From contig DLCH01000047.1 in NCBI GenBank assembly GCA_002480525.1, forward strand, positions 8,171-72,170: 64,000 nucleotides of DNA. The letters run 5' to 3'. The stretch is from Gammaproteobacteria bacterium UBA7803. Lineage in GTDB: Bacteria; Pseudomonadota; Gammaproteobacteria; Pseudomonadales; Azotimanducaceae. Made by a program: the position numbers and the translations under genes. This document shows, in pieces, positions 59,709 through 64,000 of this stretch (the stretch's first letter is position 1; every line of letters begins with the position of its first letter). Below the pieces are notes generated by a model. The model was not told where the DNA came from, made no database searches, and saw nothing but the letters and a program-made list of their open reading frames with translations.

Positions 59709-60158
59709 ATGAACACGTCGTCCCGCCTGCGCGCGCTGGGGCTGGCCGTGATCGGTCTGGTGATCATTGCCGGCACGTCCATCAACGCCCACGGCGCCGC
59801 CGCCCGCCCGAAGCCCGGCGCCGCCGCCAAGCCGGCCACCAGCGCAAAACCCGTGCGCTCGTCGAGCCTGTCGAGCCTCGGCAGCTTCAGGACCGGCGGC
59901 CGCCAGGACCGCGCCAACAGCGCCGCCAGCGCCGGCCGGCGTATGAGCGGCCAGTCGGCGACCCGGGTGTCCGGCACCGCCGCCGCGCCCGCCGCCTGGC
60001 AGGCGCCCCCAGCCGCCCGCACGCCGGCCGCCGCACCGCCGCCGCTGGTCCGTCAGAACGCTTCGGCGTCGCTGCAGACCACACGGCCGCGCGAGCTGCA
60101 GCGCACGTCCAGCAGCGGCACCCTCGTCCGCATGACCACCAGTCCACCGGTTCAATGA
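59709..60158 (+). CDS. Basic Ala/Ser/Pro-rich secreted protein, unknown
   Basis: This 149-aa protein has an N-terminal hydrophobic segment (LGLAVIGLVIIAGTSINAHG), then a low-complexity basic stretch (ARPKPGAAAKPATSAKPVRS, RRMSGQSATRVSG). It is not similar to anything I recognise. It lies 3 bp after the LamG-like gene and 1 bp before the next gene, so it belongs to the operon. Composition suggests an extended, possibly nucleic-acid- or surface-binding chain. Confidence 0.7.
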   Translation: MNTSSRLRALGLAVIGLVIIAGTSINAHGAAARPKPGAAAKPATSAKPVRSSSLSSLGSFRTGGRQDRANSAASAGRRMSGQSATRVSGTAAAPAAWQAPPAARTPAAAPPPLVRQNASASLQTTRPRELQRTSSSGTLVRMTTSPPVQ

Positions 60159-60159
60159 C

Positions 60160-60642
60160 ATGAACAACCAAGACCCGACCCCCGTGAACACGATCCGCCG
60201 CGCCTCGCTCGTTCTGGCCTGGGCGTTGTCGGCCCTGCTGCCGGCGATACCCGTGACCCTGACGCTGCTGCCGGCGGACAGCTACGCCGCGGCAGCGCCG
60301 CGCGCCCCGGCCACACGACCCGCGACCACCCGATCCAGTGCGAGCGCGCGCCGCCCCGACTCCCGCGCCTCGCGCTACGTCGCCCGGGTGACGCCGCGGG
60401 CGACCCGGGCCAACGCGGACGCCCGGGCCCGGCGTCAGGCCAGCGGCGCCTCGGCCACCGCGCCCGCCGCGGGCCGGCGCAACGGTGTGCGGCTCGGCGC
60501 GCCGCCGTTCGCCCGCTGGTCCGCCTGGAACCGGGCGGCCGGACCGGTGACGGCGCCGCCTGCCCGCGCCCAGCGGGAACGGCAGTCGCGATCGGGCATG
60601 CGGGTGCGGTTCCGGACCCAGGCGCCGCAGCCGCGGCGCTGA
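60160..60642 (+). CDS. Arg/Ala-rich secreted protein, unknown
   Basis: This 160-aa protein has a signal-like segment (ASLVLAWALSALLPAIPVTL) and then an Arg- and Ala-rich low-complexity chain (SARRPDSRASRYVARVTPRA). It is related in composition to the preceding gene and last in the five-gene operon that contains the MACPF protein. Convergent with the response regulator gene 10 bp away. Function unknown. Confidence 0.68.
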   Translation: MNNQDPTPVNTIRRASLVLAWALSALLPAIPVTLTLLPADSYAAAAPRAPATRPATTRSSASARRPDSRASRYVARVTPRATRANADARARRQASGASATAPAAGRRNGVRLGAPPFARWSAWNRAAGPVTAPPARAQRERQSRSGMRVRFRTQAPQPRR

Positions 60643-60652
60643 TCCGGCGGCA

Positions 60653-61336
60653 TCAGATGGGATCGATCAGGCCGTCCTTCAGCGCGCGCGCCATCAGCTC
60701 GGCCACGGACCGCACCGCCAGTTTGCTCATGAGGCTGCCCCGATGCTTCTCCACCGTCTTGATGCTGATGTTGAGCTGGCGGGCGATCTCCTTGTTGCTC
60801 TTGCCGGCGACGATCATGTTGAGGGTCTGACGCTCCCGGTCGGTGAGGGAGGCGGCGCCGTTGCTCTGCTCGATGAGCGCCACCAGCCCGGGGTCGACGT
60901 AGTGGCCGCCATCGAGTATCAGATCGAGCTGCTCGACGATGTCCGCCGCCGGCGAGGCCTTGCTGAACAGCCCCTGCACCCCGGCCTGCACCACGTGGGC
61001 CAGCAGGCCGCCGGCGGTGATGCCGGTGAGCACGACGATGCAGGTGTCCGGGCTCCAGCGGCGCACGTCGTTGATGATCTCGAGGCCGTTGGCGTGGGGC
61101 ATGGAGATGTCGAGGAACAGCAGATCCGGCGTGTGGGCCTTGACCTTGGCGATGGCGTCCAGACCATTGACCGCCTGAGCCACGATCTCGAACGTGGGCC
61201 CGGCGGCTCCGCTTTCGGAGAGCAGAACGTCCGCCAACGCCTTGCGTACGATGTCGTGGTCGTCGGCGATGACGACGGTGTGATGGCGCTGCAACTGGAT
61301 GGCCCGTGGGTAGATCGATAGTCCGGAGTACACCAT
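60653..61336 (-). CDS. NarL/FixJ-family response regulator
   Basis: This 227-aa protein has a receiver domain with acidic pocket ADDHD (~24-28), phospho-acceptor D76 (LLFLDISMPHANG), Thr/Lys signalling residues (LTGITAGG, GLFSKASP), and a C-terminal LuxR HTH (LTDRERQTLNMIVAGKSNKE, ISIKTVEKHRGSLMSKL). It is divergent from the sensor kinase gene with overlapping start regions; a TTG at 61294 would shorten it and free a promoter. By adjacency it may control the MACPF operon, which ends against it. Confidence 0.92.
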   Translation of the reverse strand: MVYSGLSIYPRAIQLQRHHTVVIADDHDIVRKALADVLLSESGAAGPTFEIVAQAVNGLDAIAKVKAHTPDLLFLDISMPHANGLEIINDVRRWSPDTCIVVLTGITAGGLLAHVVQAGVQGLFSKASPAADIVEQLDLILDGGHYVDPGLVALIEQSNGAASLTDRERQTLNMIVAGKSNKEIARQLNISIKTVEKHRGSLMSKLAVRSVAELMARALKDGLIDPI

Positions 61337-61368
61337 CGGCCCCGGGGCCTGTAAACCTGGGCCGCCGG

Positions 61369-62853
61369 GCCGTGGCCGCCGCGCTGCTGCTCATCGCCGC
61401 GCCCCATGCCCTGGCCGCCGCCGCCGCGCCACCGGACGTACTCGACGGCGTGTTCTACACCTTCGGCATCGCCGCCACGATCTTCTATACCGCGCTGATC
61501 CTGGTGATCGGCCCGCTGCGGTTCCTGAGCTTCGGCGCCTTCGCCGCGCTGATGCTGCTGCTCTGGTCCACCCTCGACGGCACCCTCACCTGGCTGGTGG
61601 GCGGCAGCCAGCGCTTCGCCGACAGCGCCCCGCTGGTGGCCGCCGGGCTGCTCGCCGGATTCGGCTTCCTGCAGGCCGCCTGGGCAATCGACAGCCCGCA
61701 CCGCTACGACGCGCTGAAGCCGGTGCTGATCGCCCTCGGCGCGTGCTGCCTGATCATTCCCTTCGGCCTGCCGTTCTTCTCCTACTTCGCGCTGTATCTG
61801 CCGATGAACGTGCTGGTGCTGGTGATGCTGGTGCTGCAGGTGCTGCCGCCGCTCACCTGGCGCTCGCTCTCGCCCCAGCAGCACCGCTGGGCGCTGCTCA
61901 CGCCCATCGCCATGGCCGCGGCCACCCTGCTGGTCTACGCCGCCCACTTCTCCTTCGTCGGTTTCTCGCGGCCGGAGCTCGACGTCATCAACCGCGCCTT
62001 GTTTCTCGGCTACGTGGTGTTCTCCCTGGCCACCGCCACCGCCAACGTGCTGGCCATCGCCCGGGACAAGGAAGACGCCGAGAAGACCACGCTGCTGGCC
62101 GACAAGCGCTCGGCGGAAGCCCGGCTCGCCCTGCTCGCCGCCGAGCGGCGCTACACCGAGGTGCAGGCGGTGGCAGCGGAGAAGGCCCGTCAGCTCGCCA
62201 GCGCGTCCCAGGACCTGAAGGCGCCCATCGAGGCACTGCGCGCGGCCCTCGAGCAGACCGCGGCGCCGGGCAACCGGGCGGCGCGCATGCTGGAAGCGGT
62301 GGACTACCTGGACCGTCTCGCCGGCGCCTACGTGAACGAGGCGAGCCTCGACGCCGCCTACCACGAGAGCGAGGACGCCGAGGCCGTGTCGGGCGAAGCG
62401 GCAGAGATCGTTCAGCTCTCACTGCTGATCGCCACCCTGTCCCACATGTTCGCCCGCGACGCCGACCAGCGCGGCGTGCGGCTCGGCACCGTCGACAGCG
62501 GCCTGGAGGTGATCGCGGCGCCGCTGGTGCTGATGCGCATGCTGTCGAACCTGGTGGCCAACGCGCTGCAGCACGGCCAGGCCAACCGGGTGCTGATCGG
62601 CGTGCGACGCCTGCCCGGCGAAGCCGCGCTGCAGGTGATCGACGACGGTGTCGGCATGACGCCGGAGGCCCTCGCCGGCCACCTCGAGCCGGGCGCCACG
62701 CCCGCAGACCCGGACGGCGGCGGGCTCGGCCTCGCCGTGGTCCGCGAGTTCGCCGCCAGCCACGGCTACGGCTTCACGATCCGCTCCATGCCCGGACGCG
62801 GCACCTGCGCGGAGATCCGGGTGCCGCGGGCGCTCCGGCACGACCGCGTGTGA
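61369..62853 (+). CDS. Sensor histidine kinase-like protein lacking the H-box His
   Basis: This 494-aa membrane protein (GTG 61369; GTG 61306 also possible) has about six helices in the first ~220 residues, a coiled-coil, then HisKA and HATPase_c domains. ATP-binding motifs are intact (NLVANALQHG, DDGVGMTP, GGGLGLAVV). The H-box reads ASASQDLKAPIEAL, where related kinases have SHDL(R)xPL: the phospho-accepting His is Gln at residue 281. It may therefore be a pseudokinase, phosphatase or adapter, or use another His. It is divergent from the NarL-type regulator that keeps its Asp. Confidence 0.85.
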   Translation, partial: AVAAALLLIAAPHALAAAAAPPDVLDGVFYTFGIAATIFYTALILVIGPLRFLSFGAFAALMLLLWSTLDGTLTWLVGGSQRFADSAPLVAAGLLAGFGFLQAAWAIDSPHRYDALKPVLIALGACCLIIPFGLPFFSYFALYLPMNVLVLVMLVLQVLPPLTWRSLSPQQHRWALLTPIAMAAATLLVYAAHFSFVGFSRPELDVINRALFLGYVVFSLATATANVLAIARDKEDAEKTTLLADKRSAEARLALLAAERRYTEVQAVAAEKARQLASASQDLKAPIEALRAALEQTAAPGNRAARMLEAVDYLDRLAGAYVNEASLDAAYHESEDAEAVSGEAAEIVQLSLLIATLSHMFARDADQRGVRLGTVDSGLEVIAAPLVLMRMLSNLVANALQHGQANRVLIGVRRLPGEAALQVIDDGVGMTPEALAGHLEPGATPADPDGGGLGLAVVREFAASHGYGFTIRSMPGRGTCAEIRVPRALRHDRV

Positions 62854-62950
62854 GCGAGGGTCCGGGGCGGCTCGCGCATGTCCGGCTGGGCAACCGATGC
62901 CAGCCTGACGATGCTTGACATGTCATGACGTGCCCGGCTACCGTCCCATC

Positions 62951-63163
62951 ATGCCTGCCATAAAAGTCAGCTCCAAAGTCGACGAGCACGTCTGGGCCGA
63001 GCTGCGAGCGTTGGCGGAAGAGTCGCATCAGAGCGTCTCCGGGCTTCTGACCGAGGCCATCAGCGAATACGTTCAGCGGCGCCGCATACGACCCACCGTG
63101 CTCGAGCACCTGGACGATTCCATCGAGCAGAATCGCCGGCTCGGAGAGTTGCTTGCCCGCTGA
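62951..63163 (+). CDS. Ribbon-helix-helix antitoxin partner of Doc
   Basis: This 70-aa protein has the strand-helix-helix start (PAIKVSSKVDEHVWAELRAL, then SVSGLLTEAISEYVQRRR) of an RHH antitoxin, and a C-terminal tail (LEHLDDSIEQNRRLGELLAR). It overlaps the Doc gene by 11 bp. Doc toxins are classically neutralised by Phd-type proteins; an RHH partner is a variant architecture. Confidence 0.8.
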   Translation: MPAIKVSSKVDEHVWAELRALAEESHQSVSGLLTEAISEYVQRRRIRPTVLEHLDDSIEQNRRLGELLAR

Positions 63164-63536
63164 CGTTCAGTTTCTGACCGTCGACGAAGTCCGGGCCATC
63201 CACGACACACTGATCGCGACCTTTGGCGGGCCACCGGGCATTCGCGATGGCGGGCTGCTGGAAAGTGCGCTGTTCCGCCCGCGCACCGGCTACTACGAAG
63301 ACTTGGCCGAAATGGCTGCGGCGCTTTTCGAATCGCTGCTGATGAACCACCCCTTCGTGGACGGCAACAAGCGTGTCGCATTCTTCGCAACGGACGTGTT
63401 TCTGCGCCTGAACGGCTGGCGCCTCCAGGTGGAGCCAGACCCGGCCCATCGGTTCCTGGTGGATCTGCTGGAACGCAACGTCTGCGACTTCGAACATCTG
63501 CTTCCCTGGCTGCGCCAACACCTTCAGCGTCTCTAA
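63153..63536 (+). CDS. doc: Doc-type Fic-fold toxin
   Basis: This 127-aa protein has the Fic/Doc motif MNHPFVDGNKRVAFFATDVF (HPF at 66-68, DGNKR at 70-74) and the LTVDEVRAIHDTLIATFGG N-terminus of the death-on-curing group. Doc phosphorylates EF-Tu and stops translation. It starts with TTG after GGAGAG, overlapping its antitoxin gene. Doc's motif usually lacks the adenylylation-competent second Gly, as here. Confidence 0.9.
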   Translation: MPADVQFLTVDEVRAIHDTLIATFGGPPGIRDGGLLESALFRPRTGYYEDLAEMAAALFESLLMNHPFVDGNKRVAFFATDVFLRLNGWRLQVEPDPAHRFLVDLLERNVCDFEHLLPWLRQHLQRL

Positions 63537-63614
63537 GCGCCTGCCCCTGTCATCCGCCTGCATCGACGGCGCGACGACCGCGACCGCTTGACCTGCATGC
63601 CTCCGATGTGGGAT

Positions 63615-63629
63615 TTATAGTCGTTATAA
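63615..63629. promoter_or_regulatory. AT-rich inverted repeat TTATA-N5-TATAA before the monooxygenase gene
   Basis: TTATAGTCGTTATAA lies 33-47 bp upstream of the monooxygenase ATG in otherwise GC-rich DNA. It can serve as a promoter -10 region or operator. Its right half resembles the GTTATAT half of the TetR operators at 11-16 kb but the left half does not. Confidence 0.3.
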
Positions 63630-63661
63630 CTTGTTTTAATCACGCCCGAGGGAGAGAACAC

Positions 63662-64000
63662 ATGGCCAGCGAGCGCGAGCGCCTGCACAACCTTTTTCCG
63701 GATCTCGATTTCGACCCCGAGGAACTGCGCGCCAAGTACCGCTACGAGCGGGACAAGCGCATCCGCGAGGACGGTGAGGCCCAGTACATCGAGGCCGCGG
63801 AGGAGTTCGCCCACTACGCCGACGACGACCCCTACGCCGAGCCCATCGACCGCGATCCGATCGAGGCGAAGATCGACGTGGTGGTCATCGGCGGTGGCTT
63901 CAGCGGCCTGATGGCGGCCGCGCGCCTGAAGGAGCGCGGCGTCTCCAACTTCAAGGTGATCGAAGCCGGCGGCGACTTCGGCGGCACCTGGTACTGGAAC
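63662..64000 (+). CDS. Flavoprotein monooxygenase (Baeyer-Villiger type), truncated by window edge
   Basis: The first 113 codons are visible. After an ~70-residue N-terminal extension (FPDLDFDPEELRAKYRYERD, EFAHYADDDPYAEPIDRDP), the FAD Rossmann motif VVVIGGGFSGLMAAARL appears, then VIEAGGDFGGTWYWN, the family-typical GGTWYWNRYPG start. The N-terminal extension resembles acetone/HAPMO/steroid-type BVMOs rather than short FMOs. GAGGGAGAG lies before the ATG. The rest of the gene is beyond the window. Confidence 0.87.
   Translation, partial: MASERERLHNLFPDLDFDPEELRAKYRYERDKRIREDGEAQYIEAAEEFAHYADDDPYAEPIDRDPIEAKIDVVVIGGGFSGLMAAARLKERGVSNFKVIEAGGDFGGTWYWN

Overview
The window is very GC-rich and densely coding, with no gene-free stretch longer than about 210 bases. 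It looks like a chromosomal segment of a gammaproteobacterium. A RecBCD nuclease operon (in the order recC-recB-recD), two TonB-dependent receptors, a PioAB/MtrAB-type electron conduit, a CYP153 P450, a Baeyer-Villiger-type monooxygenase and GTAGGAGC-headed REP elements fit a free-living aerobic or facultative, probably aquatic, degrader of hydrophobic organic compounds. The genus cannot be read from the sequence. No rRNA, tRNA, CRISPR array, prophage or intact insertion sequence was seen.

Layout. 1-1.6 kb: a truncated or frameshifted secreted beta-sandwich protein and a divergent M19 dipeptidase. 1.7-10.1 kb: a leftward operon (hydantoinase/oxoprolinase, DUF917, Asp/Glu-racemase fold protein, TonB receptor) preceded by a MalT-like LuxR regulator; a GGGTAGGGT motif lies before both transcription units. 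10.2-15.9 kb: a second catabolic island (LLM flavin oxidoreductase, cyclase-family hydrolase, VOC protein, TonB receptor, TetR regulator) with three copies of a 16-bp TetR-type operator. 16-21.8 kb: metallophosphoesterase, then a DUF2855-VOC-SDR-LLM operon, a small lipoprotein, an alpha/beta hydrolase and a small orphan protein. 21.8-33.4 kb: UvrD-type helicase, amidase, PEP carboxylase, N-acyl-D-amino-acid deacylase-type amidohydrolase, a VapBC-type pair, a DUF3604 protein and a CnoX/YbbN-type thioredoxin. 33.5-39.3 kb: orphan CYP153, convergent with a four-gene leftward operon: membrane ferric-reductase-like flavoprotein, periplasmic cytochrome b5, decaheme cytochrome c, MtrB/PioB porin. Together these predict NAD(P)H-driven electron export across both membranes. 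39.4-41.9 kb: DMT transporter, small membrane protein, HigBA, DUF1330. 41.9-50.9 kb: recC-recB-recD, with REP hairpins embedded in frame in recC and recB and one at the recB/recD junction. 50.9-53.2 kb: M20 peptidase and a TauD/TfdA dioxygenase. 53.3-56.0 kb: three consecutive toxin-antitoxin pairs (PIN, RES-Xre, MazF/PemK). 56.2-60.6 kb: a five-gene operon of secreted proteins built around a MACPF protein and a LamG-like lectin-fold protein. 60.6-62.9 kb: a NarL response regulator divergent from a sensor kinase whose H-box His is replaced by Gln. 62.9-63.5 kb: an RHH-Doc pair. The right edge holds the N-terminus of a flavoprotein monooxygenase.

Strongest candidates for undescribed biology are the MACPF-LamG secreted operon (56.2-60.6 kb), the flavoreductase/b5/decaheme/porin electron-export operon (34.8-39.3 kb), the REP elements translated inside RecC and RecB, and two self-consistent operator sets that link local regulators to the two catabolic islands. 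All assignments come from reading motifs by eye; no database search was run.
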